Source: Raphanus sativus (lineage: Eukaryota > Streptophyta > Magnoliopsida > Brassicales > Brassicaceae). Taken from it: a DNA stretch of 64,000 nucleotides. The translations under genes and the position numbers were made by a program. The notes below the pieces were generated by a model. That model was given only the letters and a program-made list of their open reading frames with translations, was not told where the DNA came from and ran no database searches. The stretch spans positions 11,778,668-11,842,667 of the forward strand of contig NC_079519.1 in assembly GCF_000801105.2 (NCBI RefSeq). The letters are read 5' to 3'. Position 1 is the first letter of the stretch. Each line of letters opens with the position of its first letter. Below, in pieces: positions 12,020 through 22,884 of the stretch.

Positions 12020-14350
12020 GCATTTTATATGATTTATAAACTCTTATAAATCTGTTGTAACAATGTTATAAATCTTTTAAAATGAGGTATACACTCTTAC
12101 TATTACACATATGTACATGATGCTTTTAAATTTTCTTAAGCAATTAAATGGTTTTGTACACCCTTCTAATTTTTTATAAACTCTTACAAAACTCTTAAAA
12201 TGATTATATAAACTCTTACAAAACTCTTACAAACCCTTATAAACTAATTTATAAACCCTTATAAACTGACTTATAAGCCTTTATAAATGACTTATAAACT
12301 TATAAATAGTTTATATAATTTTATAAACGATATATAGAATCTTATAACGATATATAAATCTCGTATAATGATTATAAACTCTTATAAGCAACCAAATTGG
12401 TGGAGAGTTGGTTAATTTGTTGAATATCTTGTGGTTTCAGAGAAGAATAATTTATAAACCAATGAAATAGTTTGTATGGTCTTATAAACAGTTTATATAA
12501 TTTAAAAATGATATATAAACCTTTATATATTAGTTTATATATATTCTTATAAATGTTTTATTAACCCTTATAAACAAGTTTATGTGTTTTAGAAAAAAAA
12601 ATCACAAATCCTTATATACGATTTATAAGCCTCTATAAACGAATTACCTTTTGAAATTCTAAAAATCCTTATAAATGATTTTATAAGCCTTTGTAAATAA
12701 TTTTAAATATTCTTATAAATGATTTATATACCCTTATAAAAAGTTTCTATATATTCATATTTCAAGACTTTATAAATGAATTGCCTTTATAAATTTTTAC
12801 AAATATTTATAAATTACTGTATAAAACCTTATAAATATTTGGTATATTCTTATAAGTGATTTTATAAAGGTTTATAAGTCATTTATATGTATATATATAT
12901 ATATATATATTCTTATAAACTATTGATAAAGGTTTATAAATGATTTCTAAATTTACAGAGTTTTCCTGAGCATCTGATGATGTAACAGTATATGTTTTGC
13001 AAAGCCTTTTTGTGCTGATTGTATTTTTGAGCGATTTTAGAAAAATAAACTTATAATCCATTATACAGTTTATAAACGTTTATAAATCATTTTTGATGTC
13101 CTTATATTTATTGTGCCAACCATTAAGTAGGCTGGATATTCACCCTATCTATATACATAAACATTATCAATCAGTTGACAAAAAATCAACTTATAAACTC
13201 TTATAAATTGTGTTAAAAAAAACTCTTATAAATTAGTTTTAAAGTTTTATAAATGATTTGTAAGACTTTAGAACTTCTCAAAACAGATTTATACACTTTA
13301 TAATTGATTTATAAAACTTTATAATTTTTTTTAAAACTTTAAACTCGTAATAAACCCAAGATGATTTATGAATTTTGTAATTACACATACATTCATGATG
13401 CTTTTTGTTAGAAAATGATTTTATAAATCTCTTTAAGTGGTTTTATAAAAATTGTATATCCTTTTTAACCCCTTAAAAACTATAATTAATGATTTTATAT
13501 ACTCTTATAAATGATTTTTTGAGGATTTCTAAACTCTTACAGATATATTTATAAGCCCTTATAAATTTATTTATAAACTCTTACAACTGATTTTATAAAC
13601 TCTTATCAGTAACTTTATAAACCTTTATCAAACAATTATTATAGACTTTATAAACTTCTTTATAAGCCTTTATAAATCGTTTATATACTCTTACAAATAA
13701 TTTATAAATATTTATAAATGATTTACAAACTTTATAAACTGTTTTTTATAAACTTTACAAAGGTTTTATGAATTCTTATTGATTATTTACATATTCTTCT
13801 AAATCCTTATAAATTATGTTACAAATTCTTATATTTTTAAATGGTTATAGATTCTTATGAATGAATTATGGACTTTAAGAGACATGAAGAAACAAATTGT
13901 TTACATACCCTTAATAAAATATTTATATACTCTTTATAATAAATGATTAATAAGCCGTTATAAATGGTTTATAAACTTTATAAAAACTTTTATGAACTTT
14001 ATAAATATTTCATAAACCCTTATAAATTGTGTATATAAAACTTATAAATTATTTTCTTAAGATTCCTTGGCCTCTAACCCGAATGTCATATTCCAAATAC
14101 ATTTTAGTTATTGAAAAATAACACCAAATGTAAAAATGGGCACAAGAATCAGAACTAGGAACCATGCAAACAGTCCCATAACAAAACACAATTATATGAA
14201 AAGTTGAGACATGTGAGGCTTTGTCCACAACTGCCGAATATATATATATAAACTATTGATAAGGGTTTATAAATGATTTCTAAATCTTTAAAAATGTTTT
14301 ATAAACATTTATAAGTTATTTGTAATCCTTATAAAGCCTTATAGACTGAA
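12020..14350. repeat. 2.3-kb degenerate TTTATAAA-rich minisatellite
   Basis: Words such as TTATAAACTC, CCTTATAAATGA and GATTTATAAACC recur every 10-25 bases over more than 2 kb, with no fixed period. The core TTTATAAA is its own reverse complement, so the array is strand-symmetric and can pair with itself everywhere. Short non-repetitive islands interrupt it (for example 12950-13030 and 14060-14230). No protein is encoded. It lies inside the Pack-MULE. Confidence 0.8.
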
Positions 14351-14559
14351 TTTATAAACTTCTTAAAAAATTGTCTTCATCACTGTTAGAAAGTAAAATC
14401 TCCATTGGTCTGCCAAAAAAAAGAAGATATGCAAGTCAAACTGAAACTTCAACTAGCCTGAAAACAAATCCTCGATTGACAAGAAGTTTGTCCAACCTCT
14501 GAGAAAAGAATGTTCTTTTCTTTGATTTGCATAACCCCAGCTTTGAGTTTGCACTCCCA

Positions 14560-14640
14560 CTTGTTCTTTCACAGTATCTTGGAGAAACTTTGCATACTCC
14601 ATCCTTGCATTCAGCCTTCTTTTTAGTGCCTCCTGAAAAA
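14560..14640 (-). pseudogene. Captured exon resembling LETM1-type protein
   Basis: On the minus strand, after a CAG-like acceptor (TTTTCAG), the DNA reads EALKRRLNARMEYAKFLQDT followed by VKEQVG. From memory this matches a coiled segment of plant LETM1-like mitochondrial proteins (LKKRLNARIEYAKFLQDT). The reading continues for some 30 codons without family similarity and then stops. No other LETM1 part is nearby. It is a single captured exon within the Pack-MULE, opposite in strand to the CDPK piece. Confidence 0.5.
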
Positions 14641-15114
14641 GAAACGTTCCAAGAATTTTAGTATCTAACTTAGCAAACAGGAAAGAGTAACTGTGAGACG
14701 ACAAAGGATCAAACAAAATCATACTTTCCAGATATATATAGCTCAAAACAGTAAAATATAAAAATGATTAGTGTTTCTTTTAGCATTATAAACTGGACTT
14801 CTTTGCTCTGCTCTTCCTAACTTTGTACAGTAGTTTACTATCAGCATTGAGTAGCCTTAGACTCTAAATAAGTTTCAAACAAAACAAATTTCAGTACTCA
14901 GACGTAAGCACGTACTCAAATGATTTCAATTCTTCTAGGGAAAAAGATCAAGGGCTAAACATCTACATCAAACGTGGGGCTATGACTATGTTCATGATAA
15001 TTTCAGCCACTACAAATTTCAAAACAGTCACAGCCCTATATTAATGTTCAAACCAGATCTTTTACTAACAAGAAGGGGAAAACAAGAACTCTATATGGCG
15101 AAAAGAGAAACATA

Positions 15115-15275
15115 CCGTGGATGGAAACTGAGCATCAGTATCAATCCCACTCTGATTCTGAGCATATCCAGGCAAAAGATTTGGATTTTGAATCTGCATC
15201 AAAGATGTGGTGGTAGGAGACGAAGGAGGAGAAGATGGTTCTATCGTTCCTTTTATGACTCTGGCTTGTATCATC
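15115..15275 (-). pseudogene. Exon-like captured fragment, unrecognised
   Basis: On the minus strand an exon-like block with good borders (GAAG before, GGTATG after) reads ARVIKGTIEPSSPPSSPTTT then SLMQIQNPNLLPGYAQNQSG. It is Ser/Pro-rich, then Asn/Gln-rich. I do not recognise the family. It may come from the same donor gene as the block at 14560, as strand and order agree. Another minus-strand exon-like block (15337-15520) lies further upstream. Confidence 0.4.
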
Positions 15276-15588
15276 TTCCTTCTCCAAGTCTATTACACAA
15301 TAAGAGTACTATAAAAAAGAGTTTTGTCAACTAACCGCGTGAAGCTCGCTGAGAACAGACTCATCGAGCTATCTAGTGTATACGAGGTCGTTTCGAGACT
15401 TGGTCAATAACATCGTTGCTGATACTGATGTAGGCGTCACTTGTATGGCTCGCGTCCATTTCGAAACCGTCTTGACCCTGAGGAATACTCTGTGGATGGA
15501 GACGAAGAAAAACGAGATGGGGAAAGATCGAGATGCCAGCGAACGGTTACAGGGTAAGGAGTGAGAGGTAAGAGAAGGATTGTCGTAG

Positions 15589-15741
15589 TCGTCCGATCTC
15601 TGATCTCGTCGCCGTTGTCCGATCTCCGATCTCGTCGCCTTCTTCGTCCGATCTCCGATCTCGCCGTCGTCCGATCTCCGATCTCGTCGCCTTCTTCGTC
15701 CGATCTCCGATCTCGCCGTCGTCCGATCTCCGATCTCGTTA
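15589..15741 (+). repeat. GTCCGATCTCCGATCTC tandem array
   Basis: The core GTCCGATCTCCGATCTC occurs five times, separated alternately by GTCGCCTTCTTC and GCCGTC, so the higher-order period is 52 bp. GC content is far above the surroundings. Reading frames through it (SDLRSRR and the like) are by-products of the repeat. It sits near the right end of the Pack-MULE. Confidence 0.85.
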
Positions 15742-15907
15742 CTATAGGAGTACAAAGAGACGAGTAATTAGTTTAGAATTTTGAAAGGTTATTTTTGTCT
15801 TTTGCCTGTTAATGATTTATGTATTTTTGAAAATGCAGTTCTTCTAAGTGTATATATGAAAAGTGGTACTTAAGAAAGTGTATATATGAAATTTTCCCAT
15901 GATTATT

Positions 15908-16374
15908 GTTTCTTTGTTATAAAATTAAAAACACAAACTGAAATATAATATATATATATATATATATATTATAAAACAAATTTTAAATAGAGTATTATCT
16001 TATTTAGTTTAGTTCAATATAAAAATTTCAAGAATTCAATTATCAAAAAAACAAAATATCTTAAAATTAATAATGATTCATATAAAACTAATGCAAAAAA
16101 ATTAAAAAAAATTAGCATGTTGCTTCATTTTAAAATAAATTAATAAAAACAACAGGTTAATATATGAATAGTACAATTACATCAAACTGCATCACATTTT
16201 GAAATTTTTAATATAATATTATGTACAAATAAAAAAATTACTATTAAACATTTATATTATAAAATAATGTATTATACTCTGTATGTAAATTATAAAACAT
16301 AAAAAAATATATGGAAGGTTTTTATAAAACTAACAGTTTATGAGTTTACGTTGAAGACAAATTAAATCAAACAT
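15908..16374. other. AT-rich non-coding stretch
   Basis: It holds a (TA)n microsatellite near 15947-15970 and otherwise A/T-rich sequence. Probably the remaining interior of the decayed Helitron. No gene is seen. Confidence 0.5.
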
Positions 16375-16554
16375 CCGCACGGAGGTGCGGGTCGATTCTA
16401 ATTAGATCTTATAACTAAATTGGTGTAACATGTTCAATTTTTAAATTAAGTGGGTCCTAGAAGGGATGTGTTTAATAGAGTGGGTTACTTATTTTTAACA
16501 TATATAAGAATGTATTTGATATGTTTTTCATTAAATTCTTACAAAGTAGAAAAT

Positions 16555-16586
16555 CCCGCGTTTTAAAAGTGGGGGTCAAAATCTAA
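16555..16586 (+). mobile_element. Second Helitron-like 3' terminus
   Basis: An imperfect hairpin (CCCGCGTTTT / AAAAGTGGGGG) is followed by TCAAAATCTAA, the same ending as the intact Helitron at 8105 apart from the last base. No matching 5' end could be placed, so this is an orphan terminus. Confidence 0.55.
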
Positions 16587-16707
16587 TGTGAATTTAAAAG
16601 TCAAACATGGGAAATTTGTAAGAAATGATAGAATTTAGAGTAGAGTATGAAAGAATGAAAGATAATAGGAGAGTAGATTGAAAGTGTCTTTATATTTCTT
16701 ATCAATT

Positions 16708-16932
16708 TTTTTTTGAATAACCCGGTGTATCCTGGCATCCACCGAGGTGGATCCAAACTAGCGGCGAGTGTCCGTATCAGCTTATATTATCGGCCGGAAT
16801 ACGCTTCCGTCACCGGATGCTAGAGAAGTCCAGATTTTGAATTTTACCCCTAGTGGCCAACGGGATTCGAATCCGAGTCTGTATTGGGGCGGAAACTCCC
16901 TCAAGATCACTAGGCCGTCCTCGCTTGTTTAG
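16708..16932 (-). mobile_element. tRNA-derived SINE, near full length
   Basis: On the minus strand it begins GCGAGGACGGCCTAGTGATC (A-box region), has the B-box-like GGATTCGAATCC (16863-16874) and ends in an A-rich tail. A 15-bp target duplication, TATTTCTTATCAATT, flanks it (16693-16707 and 16933-16947). It resembles Brassica BoS-type SINEs. Confidence 0.9.
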
Positions 16933-16947
16933 TATTTCTTATCAATT

Positions 16948-17811
16948 CTCAATTCTCTGTACAAGGAAACTCATATTTGCATGAATGAGAGAGAGTAGAG
17001 TCCATGTAGAGTTGAAAAGTGGTTTATGTGAATTTTAGACGGCAGAATAAATGCTGTGTAGAAAATTATGTAGAGTACCAGAGTATCCATTTCATAGAAT
17101 ATGTATTGACCACTTTGATGTTTCAGGTAAACTGTGAGTTACCTATAAAACTGAAGTGCTCACTTCAGAAAATCCGAAGTGCCCACTTTGAATATGTAGA
17201 TAATAATTATTTCAATTCAACATTCCCTCTCAAGATGGCTGGTGATTACTCTTTAAACAAATTCATTTTTACTTAATAGAAAATATTACTTTGTTTTCAA
17301 ATTTTTTTTTTTTGTCTTCTAAGCTTAGCTAGCAGACACACATAACAATAAACTACCTTCATTTTAGTATAATAGACCTTAGGAAATTGCATCCTCAGTC
17401 TCACATAAAGAGTTTATGCTTAACAAATATCTCAATCAATCAACAACTTGCGAAGAAGTCATTGCTTGATATAGAATTAAACTGAAAAATGAGATGTGAT
17501 TTGAATTAATAGGAGGCCAACAACACATGGAAAACATTTGTTTAAGATGAAAGAAAACTTTACAGTTGTAAAAGAAGATGAAAATGGGAAAACGACCTCT
17601 GTCATATTTTAACCCTTCGCTCTCTTTCACCCACCCGGTAAATAGTAATCTCAACTGTATTTAAACAACTTAAAAAATAAAAAACCAAAGAAACCAAAAC
17701 TAAATGCTTTACTTCTGCATCATATCTTTCTCCATTGTCTCTGTATAACAATGATCTTCTAACTTCCATATATATAATATATATATATATAAGGTCAGCC
17801 ATTTTCTTTTA
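16948..17811. other. Intergenic DNA with the TPPA-like 3'UTR
   Basis: AT-rich, with no supported gene. The part next to 17811 must hold the 3'UTR of the minus-strand phosphatase gene; a (TA)n run lies at 17770-17790. Confidence 0.5.
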
Positions 17812-19805
17812 CTAACCCAATGATCTCTTCCATGTCACCAATGCTTTCAGAAACTCCATCACCTGATATATATACAATTGCAGCAAAATCAAACTCACAT
17901 AATCAAACTCATTATAAGTATTCAGTTAAAGTAGTTTATTAGTTTTACCTCAGATGGGTCACGAAGAGAGTAAAAGGCATTGCTGACTTTAGGCATAGCA
18001 GAGACTAATACACCATAACCGTAGTTTGGTCCATCTCGTAAGACCTAACATTACTTGCACATTAAGTCAAAACTATTTCTTGTACAGAATTGTTTAGAAT
18101 TGAGCTATGGAGGGGAGACTATAGCATAATAACAAACCTTAAATGCATCTTCATCGGTTCGATCATCCCCGACATAGATTGGAAGAACATCCTCACAGTT
18201 GTTTAGGCCTGAAAGAAGTTTCAGTGTCAAAAATGGCTAAACCAAGATTCACAACAGAAGAAGCAGAGGAGAAATGCATACCGAGAGATTCAAGTAGAAA
18301 TGTCAGAGCTTTCCCTTTGTCCCAGTCAATAACAGGACGGATCTCTAAAACCTTTTTTTTTAAAGACAAACAAAAAAAGAAACAAAAGTCAAAACTTTGA
18401 ACTTATTTTGTTGAAATAAATGTAAGAGGTTCAGATGTTGTACCTTCCGGCCATGTGTTAGCCGTAGCTTTGGATACGTTTTAATGACATCATCAACGCA
18501 TTGTGCAACCAGTTTCCAGTTCTGTTAAATAGAAGGAGCTGTCAAGAAACGTATTATGGTTTAAAAGGAACCAAACCGGTTAGTAAATTAAGAGAAAACC
18601 AAAACCTTATCTTCTACATTGCGGTAATGCACAGAGATGCAGAACCTGTTGTCTTCTACTTTGACTCCTTTGATATCCTTTGTACTCTCCACAAGCGAAC
18701 AAAGCACCTGAGAGGATAAATTTCAAGAATCAACAATCAAAAATGGTGTTATTAGTTACTACTAAGCTATACAGTAGAAGATGTATTTGTGAATACCTTA
18801 TCGATCATTGGTAGAAACTCGCTAGCAGTCTGGAATAGATTTACATCTTTCCCCTGAAACTTACCAAATTCACATTTCAAGAATCTGATTGTATTAACCG
18901 GTAATACAGAGAGAAAATGAAAAAACCTGTTCGTTAATTGATACAGTACGGGTGAGATGTTTGTGGTATAAAGACTCTCCTGCAGGACTCATGATGTCCA
19001 TTCCATGGCTTCCGGCATAGTAAAGTTCACTCAGTCCAACAAACTCATACACCTGAAGACAAAAAAAAACAAATTATTGGTTAATAAATTACACCACACA
19101 AGAAAACGTTCTTGATTAGTAGACATTATTACCTTATCACGGCTTCTTCCACTAATGATAGCGGTTGGGAAGTACTTGGCAACGTTCTGTACTGCCGTAC
19201 GCATCTAAAAAGGGCATAGAAAAAAATAATTCATTAAGAGGAAGGAAGCATAATTAACTTGATTTTGTTTTAGGCATTTCAACTGCAAAGACTTACATCA
19301 GTTGACATGTAGGCGGCATCAGGTTCCTCAACTATAGGAGAAAGTGTCCCGTCATAATCAAGAAACAAAGCTATCCTTTTGCCCTTTGCAACACTCATGA
19401 TTTTCTCAAAAGTAGTAAGAGCTGATGGATACTTGACCTGCTAAAACAGAATTATATAAGGAGATAAAAAACAAGGCTGTGATGTTCAGAAAAATTAACA
19501 AGAGAGAGGATACACAATAAGGGACAGACCGTCCATTCGCGATAAGTCATATCCGTAGTAGCATCATTGTCTTTGTTAACTAATGCTGGGGTAGGAGAAG
19601 AAGCTATCATTGCATCAAACCAAGCATTAGCCTTAACATCATCAATAATCCCGGTTTTCTTTCTGGGAACGGTTAGCAAAAGATTGTTGTTCTGTGATGA
19701 TGATGATGAGTGAGGTGGTCTACTCTGACGAACCGTTAATCTCGAGTTGCTTATCTGTGGAGAATCAGTCATTACAGGAGACGGGTGACCTGACTTTATG
19801 TCCAT
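17812..19805 (-). CDS. TPPA: Trehalose-6-phosphate phosphatase (TPPA-like)
   Basis: Eleven coding exons on the minus strand: 19805-19530, 19437-19297, 19204-19133, 19052-18927, 18853-18797, 18707-18606, 18521-18444, 18351-18282, 18208-18138, 18044-17949 and 17862-17812, giving 379 residues. All borders are GT/AG and all phases close. The enzyme removes phosphate from trehalose 6-phosphate, the sugar signal made by TPS. It is a HAD-fold phosphatase: LFLDYDGTL (Asp nucleophile near residue 119), SGRSRDK (about 157), [18 protein letters not shown] and [10 protein letters not shown] (about 321) are all intact. The start is the ATG of MDIKSGH; the in-frame codons further upstream contain no ATG. 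The N-terminus and exon plan match Arabidopsis TPPA, which lies near SKS2 there. The gene looks functional. Confidence 0.95.
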
Positions 19806-19916
19806 AATAACAAGACCAGTTGTTAACAAAACTAAAAGTTCCTCAGCGGATTGAGATTTTCGATCTCTTTCTTTCTTTCTACTCAACTCAATAAAGAATC
19901 CTCGTCCTCAAGGACC

Positions 19917-20772
19917 CTGAAATGCAGATACGAAGAACAAACAGAACCAGTTCAGACCAAAAAGCTACTTAAGTTATGAACTAGAGAATTGATAAAGAAA
20001 TTAAATATTTTGACAATAGAACATTGGATACCAAAGTGTACCCAAATTGGGTCTCCAAGTTATTATCAAAATAAGAACCAAACAAAAGGTTGTGTAACAT
20101 ATCCTGTTTTCTTTTATTTGTATTTGCCCGACAGTGATCAAGGAAACATATTAATCATGAATAACTTGACTTTGTATTATAATATTGGAAGCATCAGATA
20201 CCCAATAAAAGGGGCATAAACATTTGGTTTCTGCAAAACTACATACACGCTTGGAGAGAAACTACTCTTGTAGAACTACATTTCATAGAAAAAAAAGTAA
20301 AATACATATTGAAAGAGAACAGATACAAATACGTATTTTTTTTTTGAAAAAGCGTCGTTATTGCCACTAGAACATGAGAATTTGTATTGTTTGGAAGAAA
20401 ATTTTAATTTTTTTAACCAAGTTTCATAACACACTTGCAGGATATAGTAGGCAATTGAAAAGGAAAAAATAAAACATGTTAAGACCCACCACCACTAGTT
20501 CAAATGTGTTGCGGGTAAAGCTTCACAAATCATTGTCACTCTCCAACCCCAAAATCCACCCACAGACAGAACCAAGTACCAATTCCAAAAAAGAAAAAAA
20601 AAAACAGAAAAAAAAAATCAGGTTTTTTTAAAACCGGTTCAGGCATTTAACCATTACAACAAACATACCTAACTTAATAAAAACGTATCCAAGCCCATAA
20701 CAGATAAGGATGAAACTGTTAAATGTCTAAATTATTTTCAACAAAAATGAAATACGTAGAAAGAAAACGAAC
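19917..20772 (-). other. Probable 5'UTR intron of the TPPA-like gene
   Basis: On the minus strand a donor (CAAAG/GTTCGT at 20773/20772) and an acceptor (TTTCAG/GGTCC at 19917/19916) bracket 856 bp of AT-rich DNA. They lie between a UTR-like exon (about 20990-20773) and the exon that contains the start codon. This is inferred from splice signals only. Confidence 0.5.
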
Positions 20773-21129
20773 CTTTGAGCTAGCTAACAAATTGTGGTGG
20801 AAAATGCAGATACAGCTTCGAAATTGAAAGCAAAGATTTTTAAAAAGAGATTTGTTTCTCCTTCTCGAATCTATTATTTCTCGCGGTTTCTCCGCAATCA
20901 AATAAGGGACACAGAAAATATATGGGGAAAGAGGAAAACACCAAGAAAATATTTGCCAAAAGAGACGAACTATGAATGTCTTTAAATAAGTTCCCGAGAA
21001 AATCGCAGAAACTATCCTTCCATGGAAGAGTAGTAATTAATAAAACTTTCGGAAAGAAGAACCTTTTTCCGTATTAAACTCTCTCCCGACGGTTGTTGTT
21101 GACTCGCCAAAATTTATTTCGAACTATTA

Positions 21130-21615
21130 GGACATGTAATTAGGTTACGTGTACGTGTTGCCCACGTATCCAATGAATAAAGCGCGTAACTACAAAAGAA
21201 ACATGTTCAGCGCGTGCAATGACGCCGTGATTGTAGAGTTTACTCCCACGGTGGGTTGTTGTACAACGCGCGACTGCTAATTAAATAGTGAGATTATTAA
21301 TAGTTCTAAAAAAACCCTATCATATAGAGCCCCACACTATTGAGCTAGACACGTGGCGGCTGGTTTCTAACTGACGAGCCGATTAGTCGAGTCAGGTCTG
21401 ACGTGGATTAAGTCCGATGGTGGGGACCACGTAACCGTGAAATGGCTACCTAGTCTGGTCGCTCTCGGACACAGCTGGAGTGACTGTGTAAGTCGTGGGT
21501 TCGGTTACGGTTTTTTTCCTCTTTTTTAATTTGGATAAAAAATTTCTCGTCTCATGTCCAGAAAATAGGAGGGGCCTCTCGTGGTATCGACATGGGCTCC
21601 ACGTGACCTATATTA
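21130..21615 (-). promoter_or_regulatory. Cluster of ACGT-core elements upstream of the TPPA-like gene
   Basis: Several ABRE/G-box-like words sit in under 500 bp: TACGTGTACGTG, CCCACGTATCC, GACACGTGGC (a full G-box), TGACGTGG, ACCACGTAAC and TCCACGTGAC. Such words bind bZIP and bHLH factors in plants, often in ABA or light responses. The cluster ends at the TIR of the DUF1985 element (21623). Its use as the TPPA promoter is inferred from position. Confidence 0.5.
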
Positions 21616-22884
21616 AATGAAAGGAGAATTACCAATTGTGACTCAAAACTTGGAGTCAAACCCAAAAGAGTACCCCAACTTGGGTCAAAGGCAAAAGTAA
21701 CTTAAAAGGCTATTGAAATTACAACTATCTCCTTGTGAACAAACAAAAAAACGGATTTTTTTTTACGTTTCTACCCCTCGCAAGTCGTCTGTAAACAGAC
21801 GACTTGAAAATAAGTCGTCCAGACGACTTTAAGTTAAGTCGTCTGGACAGTTATTCTTAAACATAATTTAAAAATTTTGTAGAAAATATTTTGATAAGTG
21901 AAAAATTGGAATTATGTAATTAACATATGTCTTAAGAGATATAAATTAATATATAACAAATTTCAATTGTTTTCAGCCCAGATGAGTGAAAGTAGTGAGT
22001 CATGATATTCTTTAGTTTATGTTTCATCAACATATGTTGTAGTATTGTATGTGTTCTTAGGGTTAGATTTTGGAAAGCATTAAAACCGTTTTTGAAAATT
22101 TTTAAAATTACCTAGGCGTGTTCGTTTCTGTGTATAGTAAACACTATTGAAGTATAATTTGATTTTATAACGTGGTTAGTAAGTTAATTTAGTCATTTTA
22201 GTTTAGGGGTTCATTTTAGGGTATTGGACGACTTAATATTTAGTCTTCTGTTCCCAGACGACTAAATATTAGGTCGTCTGATGTACATTATCAGCCAGAA
22301 TAAGTCGTCTAAACCGGACCAAACCTTAAAGTTTACCAATGTACTTTTAAAGCTAACCGGATTATTTACCCAATATATAAGGTGATTTTTTTTTTTTTTT
22401 TTCATTTTCCGCGAACAGAAACCCTAACAGTTCTCTCTCACCGGCGATATCAAAGGCGATTCGAATTCCCACTATTTCCGAACAACCATCGTTCTCAACG
22501 TCGGCTATCTATCTCACTTCATTCTCACCGTTGTCGCCGCAGCTTCTTCTAACCCTAGCGCCGCCGATTCCTCTAAACCCTAGCGCCCCCGCTTCCACTA
22601 TTTCCGAACAAACCGTCGCCCTCGCCACCGTGCTCACCAACGTTCTCACCGCCGCTTACTCTAAACACTAGCTAGCACCGCCGTTTCTTCTAAACCCTAG
22701 CGCCGCCGCTTCTTCTAAACCCTAGCGCCGCCGCTTCTTCTCTGTAAACCGTAGCGCCGTTTCTCTGTAAACCCTAACGCCGGTAAGTCATCAAACTCGT
22801 GGAAAAGATGAACATAAAACGTTGTCTCTTTCAATTTACTCATTCTCACCGTTTCACGTTTATTTTTTCAGATCTATAACCACA

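Larger units (their letters stand above)
10054..15898. mobile_element. Pack-MULE carrying fragments of several genes
   Basis: The termini are long imperfect inverted repeats: 10054 reads GGAAAATTACCAAAAATACC and the complement of the right end reads GGGAAAATTTCATATATACA, with similarity extending roughly 140 bp inward (both reach a CTAACTAATTA/CTAAACTAATTA word). An exact 9-bp duplication, ATGATTATT, flanks the element (10045-10053 and 15899-15907), as Mutator transposases make. There is no transposase. Inside are exon-like pieces of several unrelated genes on both strands (10758, 11740, 11815, 14560, 15120), a tandem duplication, a 2.3-kb TTTATAAA-rich array and a GC-richer tandem repeat. 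The element is 5845 bp long. Confidence 0.85.
8106..16401 (+). mobile_element. Probable decayed Helitron holding a Pack-MULE
   Basis: Directly after the first Helitron comes AACTATTAAAGCAG, which matches the 5' end of that Helitron family from its eighth base on. Far downstream a GC hairpin (CCGCAC-GGAG-GTGCGG, 16375-16390) is followed by GTCGATTCTAA, a Helitron-like 3' end with CTAG changed to CTAA. That the two belong to one element is inference. The DNA at 8106-10044 is AT-rich and non-coding, and 10054-15898 is a later Pack-MULE. Confidence 0.45.

Noticed and set aside
12879..14040. TATA-box-like words taken as promoters
   Set aside because: They are units of the degenerate TTTATAAA array with no adjoining gene.
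15369..15767. Long frames on both strands reading RSDD/RSEIG and SDLRSRR
   Set aside because: They arise from the GTCCGATCTCCGATCTC tandem repeat; all frames stay open because of its composition.
19806..19886. Upstream N-terminal extension of the TPPA-like protein
   Set aside because: The upstream frame has no ATG and the family start MDIKSGH fits the ATG at 19803-19805.
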